A stretch of DNA of 64,000 nt from Bradysia coprophila (taxonomy: Eukaryota; Arthropoda; Insecta; Diptera; Sciaridae), in the NCBI RefSeq assembly GCF_014529535.1, contig NC_050738.1:3666588-3730587 (forward strand). The letters run 5' to 3'. This document shows, one piece after another, positions 26,201-36,300 of this stretch (position 1 is the first letter of the stretch; each line of letters starts with the position of its first letter). Under the pieces are notes generated by a model. That model was given only the letters and a program-made list of their open reading frames with translations, had not been told where the DNA came from and made no database searches. The position numbers were made by a program, and so were the translations under genes.

Positions 26201-26742
26201 ACTGCCGAATTAAATGTGTGTTTGTTGTGAAACGAAATTACGAGCATTCATTTTGATAGATCACAATCGAAGTCGGTTAACCTCCCTCAAATAGAAGCGT
26301 CTTTTCACGTTTAAACTCCACTAGTCACGCACCTTTTCACACAGGGTGTTGGTGGTACCTCAATATTTCGCACACATAGCGAACGTACCAGAAGTTTCGC
26401 TGGGATTTTTCGCCTTTGGCTCGAAAAACACCTCAACAAAAAATGTCCCAGACAGTAATGTACTGTTTCCAACCGAAGAAAATCTTTGTATTACAAGAGA
26501 CTATTTGTTACATACCTTACGGCTGTTCATGAATCTCGCATCGAGGGTGAAAGAGCTCGAGCTTGAGCACCCGTTGAATGTGTATCTATATGCTCAGGCT
26601 TGTAAAGGTCACACTAACATCGAAGTGTATAGAACCACTTTCTCGTTTCAGATTCTGGTCGACTTTAGAAAGTATCATCGAGTACTTTTCCGGCTACAAA
26701 CCACGATCAGACGATCTGAAATGGGCACAAAAGACACAATAA
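17246..26742 (+). CDS. Kua: Kua/PEDS1, plasmanylethanolamine desaturase
   Basis: Seven coding exons: 17246-17350, 18253-18412, 23671-23774, 23858-23965, 25099-25317, 25387-25556 and 26652-26742. All phases agree and give 318 residues. The family (TMEM189/CarF) makes the vinyl-ether bond of plasmalogens in the ER membrane with a di-iron centre. The PRWGPQHKGAQELANLYSPG block (about 70-89) is the family's N-terminal signature. Membrane segments lie near 95-114, 124-142 and 217-230. Conserved His motifs are VHW, REHHIDP, RHDFIETNGDN, IHKWSH, and the HHRIHH cluster at 261-266 followed by PHETYFCITTGWLN. Length is close to the human protein (270) plus an N-terminal extension. The first exon is inferred from phase and a good donor; otherwise ATG 18247 would start the protein, but the T-run before CAG 18250-18252 looks like an acceptor. 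AATAAA is at 26753-26758. Confidence 0.92.
19410..19562. repeat. decayed TTTTCC/GGAAAA palindrome in Kua intron 2
   Basis: A TTTTCCC-rich left half and a GGGAAA/GAAAAT-rich right half make an imperfect inverted repeat, resembling those at 12396 and 15054. It lies in the 5.3-kb intron 18413-23670, in which I see no other gene. Confidence 0.4.
20839..20977. repeat. 139-bp hairpin with perfect 23-bp arms
   Basis: The arm at 20839-20861 (TCGAAAACAAGTATGGACTT...) is exactly mirrored at 20955-20977. The loop of about 93 bp shows no repeat. It lies in Kua intron 2. Perfect arms suggest a young insertion or maintained structure. Confidence 0.7.
21779..22039. mobile_element. palindromic MITE with CACCAGCTG subterminal motifs
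   Basis: The ends TACAATTG and CAATTGTA are inverted. About 55-bp arms match with a few differences and contain GCACCAGCTGAATATCACC. The same CACCAGCTGGT motif appears in the short hairpin at 57964-58033. No coding capacity. It lies within Kua intron 2. Confidence 0.7.
24149..24333. mobile_element. Tc1/mariner-like MITE, TA target duplication
   Basis: The element runs 24151-24331 between TA dinucleotides. The inverted arms of roughly 65 bp start CACTGACAAAAAAGAG and end CTCTTTTTTATCAGTG. It lies in Kua intron 4. CACTG ends and TA flanks fit the Tc1/mariner group. Confidence 0.8.
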
Positions 26743-27723
26743 GAAAGCAATTAATAAAGTTTTTTTTTTCTAACTAGCAAAATGTTAAAAGTAATGTTTT
26801 TGTACCAAGTACCGAACAACGAATAGTTATTTACGAGCCAAGGATAGAAACGGGAATCGCAGAATGTGCGGTATGTAGTAGAAAATGTAGTGTAAGTGCA
26901 AATTTGTTAATTGAGCGACTATATAGTCACTTGTTGGGTGTGTGTAAAAGTTCTTATAATGGCAAGGCAAATTTTTTGCTTCCGTTCCAAAAATCGTAGA
27001 GAAAATAGTTACGTTACTTTGCGTCTTATGAACAGCTCTTTATGCAACAGTGATAAATTTTATGTGCGAGTGCGAGAAATAGTAATTGCGACTTAGAACA
27101 TAGACATTTTGTAATGAACCTGAATTATGAAAAATCGAATTTCCTCTCCTATTTACGCAACTGAGAGAAGTATACCCGTTGTTAGCTTTAAAGTAGTTTT
27201 GCGATCTGAAGCTTTGACCTTACCAACAACAAATTTAGTCAAGTGGTTTTATTTAGCATAATTGACCGGAAAAATTAAAATATTTGGCAGCTGGCACTAC
27301 GATCACTCATGCTTGCAGTGCGTTGGATGAAGCTAAATTGTCTTTACGATTGTTGGAAAAAATAACTATTCGAGGTACTTGAAAAATTAAAGCTCGGTAT
27401 AGGATAGGTCTGGAAAATTTACTTGCTGAATTTGCTAAAAGTTTACAAAATTAGTAAAAAAAAGTCTTGGCAAATTTTAAATAGCAAATTTTGGAAAATC
27501 TTATCAAGTTTTGGACAATGTTCGAAAGCAATCATTTAAGTCAATTGATTTTTTGATCATTATTGTCGAATGGTCGACCTGTTCCGAGCTTTAACAAAAA
27601 AAAGAAAATTGTAAAACTTTGTACGAAAACAGCTAAAGCTTTAAATCTGTTCAATTTGGTATTAAAAATGTTAATTATTGTTTTTGTTTATAAAGTTTAT
27701 CCTAAATAAATAATTTATTAATT

Positions 27724-27987
27724 TTAAATATGTTCTTTATAATGTAACGCATGGAGTAATTTGGCACACGAGGTCAAAAAATCATATTTTTCTTCTTCAT
27801 CAAAAGTAAACTCACACAATTGTGCGTCAATAAAAAATTTTGTTAAATGAAAAATTGAGTTGAAAAAATACGTACTTTTTGCTTCGTGTGCCAGATTCCC
27901 CAACACCAATTTTACCACTATGTTGGGCCTATTTTTCGGTGTATCTCTACACACAGAAAAAAATGCACAGACCGCAATCAGATACAA
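27724..27987 (-). pseudogene. open frame shared by both copies of the duplicated segment
   Basis: The frame encodes about 88 residues, with the C-terminal part (TKFFIDAQLCEFTFDEEEKYD, then LLHALHYKEHI) conserved in copy B at 36187-36441. The N-terminal part (PKNRPNIVVKLVLGNLA) matches a different stretch of copy B (minus strand, about 36870-36930), separated there by the extra 525 bp. It may be a remnant of a spliced gene or a chance frame carried by a repeat. I do not recognise it. Confidence 0.35.
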
Positions 27988-28216
27988 TCATCTTTAGCTC
28001 TAAACATCTTAAACAGAACGACGCAAAATCTTTTACTTCAATTGTTTCATCCAAATTTTTCCTACAAAAGAACACATTACTCAGAGATCTTTTGCTGTTT
28101 GGTCGCTAACAGAGGACTCGATTGCTTGTAACAACGCACTGTCAGTGCGTTGCTTGTAATCGTGAATGTTTCAAATCAAATACTCTTTCTCGTCACTTCA
28201 TACATGAAACGGAATG

Positions 28217-28337
28217 TAGGGTAAAAACATCAGTATTCGACATGGTTTAGAATTTCGGCCATATATTGTTTAGAACAATAAATCAGATCTTTTGACCGAA
28301 TTTCTAAACCATGCCAAATACTGATGTTTGTACCCTA
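28217..28337. repeat. TAGGGTAAAAAC palindrome in copy A
   Basis: The ends TAGGGTAAAAACAT and ATGTTTGTACCCTA are inverted, with arms of about 40 bp. The equivalent element in copy B is 37134-37254, so it was in place before the segment was duplicated. Confidence 0.7.
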
Positions 28338-28987
28338 TGACAAATTTTAAGACAAAATTTCCAACAAGCAACGTTCCGTAATAATGCAAAAGTTCGTTTT
28401 GAAGATTTTTTTTAAACTTTGAAAGCTTCTTCCCAACTCAGTAACGATAAGAAAACTTTCGTTATTATTTATTGAGAAAAAAGTTGTATGTAACTTGGTG
28501 ACAATAGTTATTTGTGTATCTGTTGTGGACGACTAATATTAGGCAATTTCGCTTGTTGGACATGGTCCACAGATACTCACAAAAATTTATACACAACCGC
28601 TGTAGAAGAAGCCGTAGGAACGAGTATGTCGAGAGAATTTGAAATTTTTGATTTTGGTCGATACTCGATATATTGGCTTCCCCCTCCAAAATCGTTTTTT
28701 TTTCATGTGTCGGCTTATTGTCCAAATACAAAAAAATGAAGATGTAGTTCCTTCGGAAGCTTCCGGAGAGTGGAATTCTGATAAAAAGCTTCCTCGGTCG
28801 CTACATTGTGGAAAATGCAGGGTGGTTCAAGTGGATTTTAATCAACTTTTTTGTTGTATTTTTCCTACTTGCTTACCACGAGGACATTAGTTTTTATTCA
28901 ATTACCGAATAGGCCTAACATATTACACCTAATTAATCGGGACCATTTCATTTTTTAAATTTAAATTCTAGTCAATTTCAAATTTTA

Positions 28988-29048
28988 TTAAGGCCAGGTT
29001 AAAGCGCAATGTTTACATGCGATGTAAGGCGCTTTAACCTGGCCTTAA
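28988..29048. repeat. 61-bp hairpin with perfect 20-bp arms, flanked by TTAA
   Basis: The arms are TTAAGGCCAGGTTAAAGCGC (28988-29007) and its exact complement (29029-29048). Copy B carries the same hairpin at 37887-37947 with intact arms and one loop change (ACATGC to ACGTGC). Confidence 0.8.
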
Positions 29049-29939
29049 AGATAAATTAAACGCTTAGTTACAGCTTAAGTTTCATTTTAATCCAAAGAAT
29101 AATTGAAATTTCAATTTGTAATTTTTATTGTACATAAAACAGTTGAATCGATATTTATTGAATTGAAATAAAAAACTTTTTTTCACAGCGAAATACAGTA
29201 ACGAATAACACGAGATCTTCTCTACCTCAATACTTTAAATTAAATTAGTTAAGTTTAGCTTTGTTGTTCTCTAATTATATTTTGTATCGATTTGTATCAA
29301 CAACCCTTTTGTCACATTGTACATAAATTTAAAAGGCTTAGCAACAAAACAAAACAAAAATGAATTTAGAGGTCTCATGAAAACACCGAATAAATAACAA
29401 TACGACACAGAAATTGTACAAGTGTTTTATATACCATCAATATCCGAAACTGACGACAAAAAACTCATATTAGGAAAATTGTCCTGAATAATTTTCCGCA
29501 GTTCAACAACAAAAACGACTTTTTCAAGTGTGCATTTAAGCAACAAGGTTTGTATTATATGAACGTCTGCATTTTAGATGTCAATTCTGACGTTACGTTT
29601 GAAAGTACACTGGAGCGATCAATTATTTACTAGGCGATAGTGTGGTGTACATTGCATATTGCATATATATGATTCATGTGTGCCGATTTGTGAAAACGTA
29701 GTCAAGGTAATTCAATCCAACTATCCAACATATTCATAATATTGGTAAAAAAAAATGCTCCACTGTGGGTCAGTAGGCTTATTTTATTTTGTAGTTAGTA
29801 AGGGACAATACCCCCTCTAGCAAACAAACTACATTTATATTATGGTGGTAAAGACGTTTGCTACTTGTTTACGAGTCGTCAGTCTGTGAGTTGTGAGTCA
29901 CTTTAAGCCTTATGAAGAAGCAGTCTCTCAAACTTATTT

Positions 29940-30168
29940 TACATGCTTGCTAAGCGGGGCGAAAAAGAAATGTAAACCCACGGGGCGAAAGCTATCGCTT
30001 TCGCCCCTTGAATTTGACATTTCTTACTTTCGCCCCGCTTAGCAAGCATGTAATAGTCATTTGTGTACCTGTTTTGGACGATTGATTTAAGGCAATTTCG
30101 CGGATTGTAGGCCGAACGAAGTGAGGTCTACAAGCGAAAGTGCCTTAAATCAACCGTCCCAAACAGGT
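29940..30168. repeat. two adjacent hairpins rich in GGGGCGAAA
   Basis: Hairpin 1, 29940-30052: arms TACATGCTTGCTAAGCGGGG and its complement, with a nested GGGGCGAAAGC/GCTTTCGCCCC stem. Hairpin 2, 30067-30168: arms beginning ACCTGTTTTGGACG and ending GTCCCAAACAGGT, with TTTAAGGCA/TGCCTTAAA inside. A relative of hairpin 2 is at 45009-45092. Confidence 0.7.
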
Positions 30169-30559
30169 GCACATGTGAGTTTTCATGCAGAGGGCTGGAA
30201 ACCCGAGAAAATTCGAAAAATTGCCCTCATTTTCGCCCCGAAGCATGAAAAACTATATACGTCACTCGGAAAGTAACTTTCTGACTTCTCCCTTGTAACG
30301 TAATGTACTATTACACCCTAATTCGATTTTTTTAACGAGTTTGTTTGCTGGAGAGAGTATGTTAGGAGATCATTCAAAAATACTGTCATGCAAAAACATG
30401 AGGCAAAAGACGCTTTTTGTATGAAGTTTTAATGTTTTGTCTCATGTTTTTCCGTGAAATCATTTACCAATAGTCCCTAATGTAGATTGCTATTTTCGCT
30501 TGTAATAAAAGCTTGTACATGATAAGTAACTTTCTGACACATTGGGAGACGGCTTATAA

Positions 30560-30600
30560 GTGTAATTATCATAGAGTATAACTCTATGGTAATTATACAC
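30560..30600. repeat. small palindrome
   Basis: GTGTAATTATCATAGAGT is mirrored, with one mismatch, by ACTCTATGGTAATTATACAC around a 3-base loop. It directly precedes the dispersed repeat that starts at 30600. Confidence 0.6.
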
Positions 30601-30733
30601 CTACTGACAGTGCTTATTAAACAGCAATCGCAATCTCTCTAATTGTATTTACGGATTGTGTTTGCTAGAGAGTGCGATTTGCATTCGAATCGCCTTTATT
30701 ATCAAAACAGTCCACACACAAAATTGGCCGCCT
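30600..30733. repeat. 134-bp dispersed repeat, copy 1
   Basis: It is near-identical to 38870-39002 from CTACTGACAGTGCTTATTAA through TTATCAAAACAGTC to AAATTG-CCGCC, with only a few substitutions. It has no clear ends or coding potential. Confidence 0.75.
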
Positions 30734-31108
30734 GTTCCCATTTTGATACACGGTGAGCTTGAGCACTGATCATTTTCCCAAAAAATTAAAAGCGCGTGTA
30801 CGGGGGTTTAATTTTGAATCACCGTGAAACAGTTTCACTAACAAAACATAGATTTTTCGCAGAGTTTCGGCAGAAAATTGGTAGTATCCAGTAGCCTGAG
30901 TCTTAATCTTTCTAATGATACTACATACAGACAGCATATAGGTTTCTTCCAAGGCCGTTCAAAATGTCAATCGTCATCCACAGATAGACCAACACAACCC
31001 CACTTTGAACTTTTAACGAACAAATTTGTTTAAGTTGCGGTTATGTTTGCTTCTGTGGATGACGGTCGGTTGTTTTCGGCTTGTCAAAATTCGTTTTTAC
31101 ACCTGCCT

Positions 31109-31278
31109 GAAGTAATTGCAAAAGAAGTTGCAAAATTTGTAAAAGGAAAATGTTTCTTGCGACAACTTTTGCAACTACTTCAAAAGACTGGGATCAACGT
31201 GAAGTAGTTGCAAAAGAAGTTGCAAAATTTGTAAAAAGGAAATAGTTTTTGCAACAAGCTTTGCAACTACTTCAAAAG
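31109..31278. repeat. tandem duplication of a 78-bp palindromic unit
   Basis: Units 31109-31186 and 31201-31278 both read GAAGTA-TTGCAAAAGAAG ... TTTTGCAACTACTTC, each unit being itself a hairpin. A 14-bp spacer separates them. Each unit differs at a handful of bases. Confidence 0.75.
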
Positions 31279-31777
31279 GCTAGTTTTTACCGTACGATGG
31301 AAGAAACCTATTAATAGACAATCTGCATGAGTTTTTGAAACTATTTTATTCTGATAGTTTAGGTCTCAAAACCCATAGATACGAAGTTTTATAGCTCAAT
31401 GATGTTAATTAATATTTTTAATTAGCTGTTAAAGTTTTCGCGAGTCACTGACGTCATCATTTTCGCAAAGTTGTAGTTGGATTTGTTTGAAAGTGTTAGT
31501 GGACACATGAATAAGTTATAGTCGGGTATCTCAAACGGTACATATTTTCATATGACTTTATTTCTTAGTCACATCTTCCTTTTTGATATACAATGTTTCA
31601 CTATGAAATATCAAATATTAACAATATTAAGTAAAACATCAAAAAAATGTAAATTTATAACTCAAATTTCCCTTTTTTTTAATCAAAAAAATATTCGACC
31701 TGTAACACTTGACTAAAATGAAATATGTAAAAATCAGTACCACCAACGTAACACAAAAAAACGAAAACTTAAACAAA

Positions 31778-32184
31778 ATGTCACCGAAATACTGTTTTGT
31801 GCTTTCATGCAGAAAAAATTCAAATAAAAATCCAGATAAACTTTTTTTTAACGTGCCGAGAAATGTATCTACAAGAACAAATTGGTGTATTTCAAATGGA
31901 CGCAATGTAAAAAGTATGGGTATTAACTCACCGGCCTATTGCTGCGAAGATCATTTCAATGTAAAAACATAACCTCAAGTCTTATCGATCAACACGACAA
32001 GATTATTAAATCTTTTTGTCCCTTACAGATCGATGAAGACCTCGAGGATAATTCAGATCCATCATCGAAACCCAAACTCAAAAATGGTGTCATTCCGTGC
32101 TTAAAACGTCTGGACAATCTTTCACCCAACATTGTTTCATTCACGTCGTTCGTTTCATTCGTTTGTTTACTTTTTGATTTTTAA
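31778..32184 (+). CDS. short THAP-type zinc-finger protein
   Basis: Two exons, 31778-31960 and 32029-32184, join at phase 0 and give 112 residues. The N-terminal part (MSPKYCFVLSCRKNSNK, later FFNVPRN, TNWC and YCCEDHFN) has the C-x(4)-C ... W-C ... C-x2-H-F spacing of the C2CH THAP DNA-binding domain. Exon 2 continues IDEDLEDN and ends with a hydrophobic tail. THAP domains bind DNA and descend from P-element-like transposases. This copy has no transposase domain or long coiled coil, so it may be a domesticated fragment or a decayed copy. An upstream in-frame ATG (31718) exists; I chose 31778 because it abuts the domain. AATAAA is at 32258-32263. Confidence 0.65.
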
Positions 32185-32263
32185 AGTTGGTAGACTGATA
32201 AACTAAGAAACAATGACGTCATTGATGATTTACCGATGTGTTAGTGTATATATTACAAATAAA

Positions 32264-33325
32264 TGCTCGTTAGAGTATGACGTCACACTTTACTCCTTTA
32301 GTAATCTTTTTAATTAATAAAAAAAATAGAAGCAATATTTTGATTATGCGTAATGGTAAATGTTATTTATTTCTATGTTAGTTTTCGTCTAAAAATGGTT
32401 TGAAGTGATTCTATAAATATGCAGATTGTCTATTACAAGTGTAATATGTTTTTAATAGTGTAGAGCATAAGGTAGGGGGCTACAATTATCGGCAAAAACG
32501 TTTTGGGTACATCGACTTTCCACTAAAATTTATTTCAAGCTCACCGTTGATAGTACGAAAAATGAAAACGAAGAACATGGACAAAGACTAAAATGCTCAT
32601 TCTGTTACTTCTTATGGTCTATAAATGTTTTCTGATACAAGGTCTTTTACTTCGTCAGTTTTAACAATACATTTTGCAATATATATAAGACGACGCCAGA
32701 CAGAGACTATTTTCTGTTTATTTTTGGCAGCTCTGTCGATAGCAGATGATTTAGTTGTATGTGAAAAGAATCACGACGACGATTTGGTTGTAAGCCCCCT
32801 ATAGCCGACTTTTTTATAATCCAATTTATTGTATCGACTTTTCAACACCAACATGCTACCGCTTTTCCATTTTCATTTCCTCACTAGCTGAATAAACGGA
32901 CAGTAATAACGAATCGGAAAACCCCAAATAAAAATTGTGTCCCAGTTTCCTCAATTTGTTTGATATGCAATTATTCCGTCAATTGTTATTCGATCGGGCT
33001 TACTTTGTTCGTGTGTTAATTTGAACTCTGATTCAGACAGATAGCCGCTTACACATCATCAGAATAATTTCGGATAATACAGGGGCTTTGTGGGTGCAAA
33101 CATAAGGAAACGAAAAAGACGACAAAGAGGAGAACGAACGGAAATAAAATGTTAATCGATGTGTCTAATAATTTATATTCCGTCCGACTGGAGTCAATAA
33201 TATTTGTAGGCACTTTCCGACACGACTTTCGCTTGTGTGTAGTGTGTATTTAATAGCCAGCAAGAGTTCCGAAACAGAGAGAAAACTGTGTCACACGTGG
33301 AGTGTCGTACACTCATATAAGTATA
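32264..33325. other. intergenic upstream of TRIM45
   Basis: No gene is supported. About 32630-32760 is an inverted, decayed member of the GAAGTAAAAGAT MITE family (GTCTTTTACTTCGTCAG ... CTGTCGATAGCAGATG). The TRIM45 promoter and 5' UTR should lie in the last few hundred bases. Confidence 0.45.
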
Positions 33326-36300
33326 ATGGATGTGGAAAGTTGTGCCATGAATAAAATAAAACAAATGGAAATTGAAGCTCAAAGTGAAGGTTACGAAAGG
33401 TTACCGAACGATGAAGAAGAAACCGAGACTATCGTTGAGGATGACGAAACATTCGATGAAACGAACATTCAGCATATCATTGAAAACAGTTCGACCGAAA
33501 ATAAAATTCATTTTAGCTTATCGCAAGAGCAAATATTTACTGTACACACAGCATCTCCACCATCTCCACCTATTCAGACAAATTCGAATTTAAATCGGTG
33601 TGAACGGTTACTGAATTCAGCGTCGATTGATTTACCCAGGTCAATCAAACCCGCTGTAACTGTTTCGTTGGCTAATAATTCGGATCGAAACTGTTTGAAT
33701 GGACACATCGAAACGGAAAAAAGTTTTGCAGAGACGACCGAATTTTCCATATCAGCAAATGAGAAGAGTGATTTGTTAAGAAAATTCAGCGTTTCAGCCA
33801 TTGAAACAAGGAAAGCAGATCTGTTCGCATTCAGTAGCACTAACAAATCGAGAGCTTTGGACCAAGAATTCAAATGTTCCATTTGCTTTGATGCGTTTGT
33901 CGACCCTAGAGTTCTCGATTGCTTGCATTCATTCTGTTTAGATTGTTTGGCCGATATTGAATTGGACAAGTATCATAAGTCGAAGGTCAACGATTTATGT
34001 GAATTGGATTTTAATTGTGAGTACATTTTATATGAGAAGTCAAATAGTATAGATTTCTGGTGTAAAAATTAAGAGTTATCCAAACCCGACCTGATATCAA
34101 TCTGAAAATTTGTCAGGTTCGTGTAGAAAGCAAAATTTCAAACGGGGGAATTCTTTTACTTATTGATAATATAGGTTCTTTGAGGCACATCTTCAGTCTT
34201 TCAGAGGTTCTGCTATAGCAAAAGAAGTTTTCGATTTACAAACAAGGTTTATCCTACAATGTTTGCGAAGTTCATGTAAACATGAGTGGGATCTTCATTT
34301 TTCCAAACGTCTTTTTTTGCGTACTAGTGCTCAAAAGTATATATGAAAATCCATTTACGCACTACTTTGATCGCACTACTGTACAATGTACATAAATACA
34401 AATTTCGTCATATTTTCGATTTAGCTTCGTTTCTAGCTTTATCCATTTACACACTTTCGTGACAAAGTTTGACATTCGATCATACCTTGTGTTGACGTTC
34501 ATTGCAATATTTCGGCCACTTTTAGATGAAATTTTCGATCAAATTTATCATTTTTTTAGCGCTCTATAGCGTCTCTCTCTTCATTTATTCCATAATTCCT
34601 AAATTTGCCATTTGTTCCACTTTTCCTGCTGAATGCGCTTTCCTTAGAACAAATGTCTGTATTTATAGGCCACAACTTAGCTTTCTTAGATAATTTTCAT
34701 TCATTTGGCCAACTTGACTTAAATTTAACTTTATAGATTTAACGAGTGAATATATAGATTCGAGTGATTGAATACGTTGAATGTGTTGTAAATTTTCTGA
34801 ATATTGAAATAATTTCATATAATACTTATAATGTAAATCAATGCAGTTATTCACACATTAATTACAGGTATTGCGTCTGTTTATAATTAATTCATTATTT
34901 GGAATCAAAAGCTTGAAATGTACACAGTAAAAAACGCGTTTTTAAACATTTTTTCCCTTTTTAATTGAATATGTTCTTCAAATTACACGTTTTTCAAAAA
35001 ATCTAGGCATTTAATTTGACCGTGAAAACATTAAAATCCTAAAAAATTTATTCGTCAAGAAATGAGCAATTGTTAATTACATAAATTGTGCACGTCTGCG
35101 TTTTGTGTTCTCGGCGACACCGGATCGGTTTTGTTAACAGGTGGTGAGGGTGACTTCATATTTGGAACCAATATATTCCGTTCAGTGTCTTCCTGTTCGC
35201 CCGATGAAAATTTTTTTTGGAGTTGTAAAGGTGCGGATGGTGAAATGTGAGCCCCAGCCTGGAATTGTGCGTGATCAGCTGTCTCTTCTGGAACTAAGTA
35301 CAGTGTCAGCGAGATTGCAACATTCTGGGAATCGTCATTCGATGTGTAGCCAGATTGTAATGCCAATTCATTCATTGGCGACTGAGTGCCAGTGCCTCTG
35401 GTTTCACTTCCTGACGACTGAGTATCTGAGGTCTGTGTAGATTTGACTACTTCGACAGACGATGAACCAGAATCAATTTTTCTTCGTTTGTACGTTTGTG
35501 TGGCTGCATGTCGATGTTTATGAAAGTGGTAATTGTACTCATCAGAACTGAGACTGCTTGGTCGTTCTGTGTATGTCGTGGAAGATTTCGGTCGTAATTT
35601 GTCAGGTTCTATGTCGAGAACGTCGTCGTTTTTTCCTCTGCCATCTGGATTGTAAGTCCCATCAATATATTCAATCATCCATTACACGACACTGTGATAT
35701 TTTTCTTATTGTTAAATGTTTACATATACCACACTGATTTGTTTGACAAGCAAGGTCCCCTCACGTTTTTAACGTTTTTAAAATGAACTGCGTTGAAACT
35801 TTAATTTCGGTTCATTTGCTCATTCGACCATTCAATTAATAATTCAAATTTTGACGCGCCCTCACGGCATGAATTCTGATTCTGATTATTCTGGTGTGTA
35901 CCCCTACTAACTTAGTCTAGGCCATTCCTGCGAGTTATTTTTAATCTATGCAAAAGGGCATTATGATCCAAATGTTGTTTTATGGTGTGCCTATAATCCT
36001 ACAATCCTATATCCTACTAGGCAAATCGAAGTACATAAAATTGAGACAATATTCCGAGATTTAACAAAAAAAAAAGAAAAATGTAAAACTTTGTACGAAA
36101 ACGACTAAAGCTTTACATTTGTTCAATTTGGTATTAAAAATGTTAATTATTGTTTTTGTTTATCCTAAATAATTAATTTATTAATTTTAAATATGTTCTT
36201 TATAATGTAACGCATGGAGTAACTTGGCACACGACGTCAAACAATCATATTTTTCTACTTCATCAAAAGAAAGCTCACACAATTTTAAGTCAACAAAAAA

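Larger units (their letters stand above)
27578..29377. repeat. duplicated segment, copy A (about 1.8 kb)
   Basis: It matches 36049-38243 over its length with scattered substitutions and small indels. Starting block: TTCCGAG-TTTAACAAAAAAAA; ending block: ATGAATTTAGAGGT. Inside are a TAGGGTAAAAAC palindrome (28217-28337), a TTAA-flanked hairpin (28988-29048), and two minus-strand open frames. One (27724-27987) ends in SCAKLLHALHYKEHI and the other (28465-28731) contains the same peptides as copy B. Copy A lacks about 525 bp present in copy B near 36343-36868. It could be an old non-autonomous transposon or a segmental duplication; I could not find terminal repeats. Confidence 0.75.
26759..31777. 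other. intergenic, dense in palindromic repeats
   Basis: No complete gene is supported. It holds copy A of the duplicated segment (27578-29377), hairpins at 29940-30052 and 30067-30168, a small palindrome at 30560-30600, and a tandem duplication at 31109-31278. The minus frame at 30770-30952 is uninformative. Confidence 0.5.

Noticed and set aside
26346-26777. 143-codon plus-strand open frame near the end of Kua
   Set aside because: It is the wrong frame over the Kua terminal exon plus intron; the spliced exon from 26652 gives the conserved C-terminus instead.
33574-33969. 131-codon minus-strand open frame
   Set aside because: It is the antisense of TRIM45 exon 1 and has no domain or promoter of its own.
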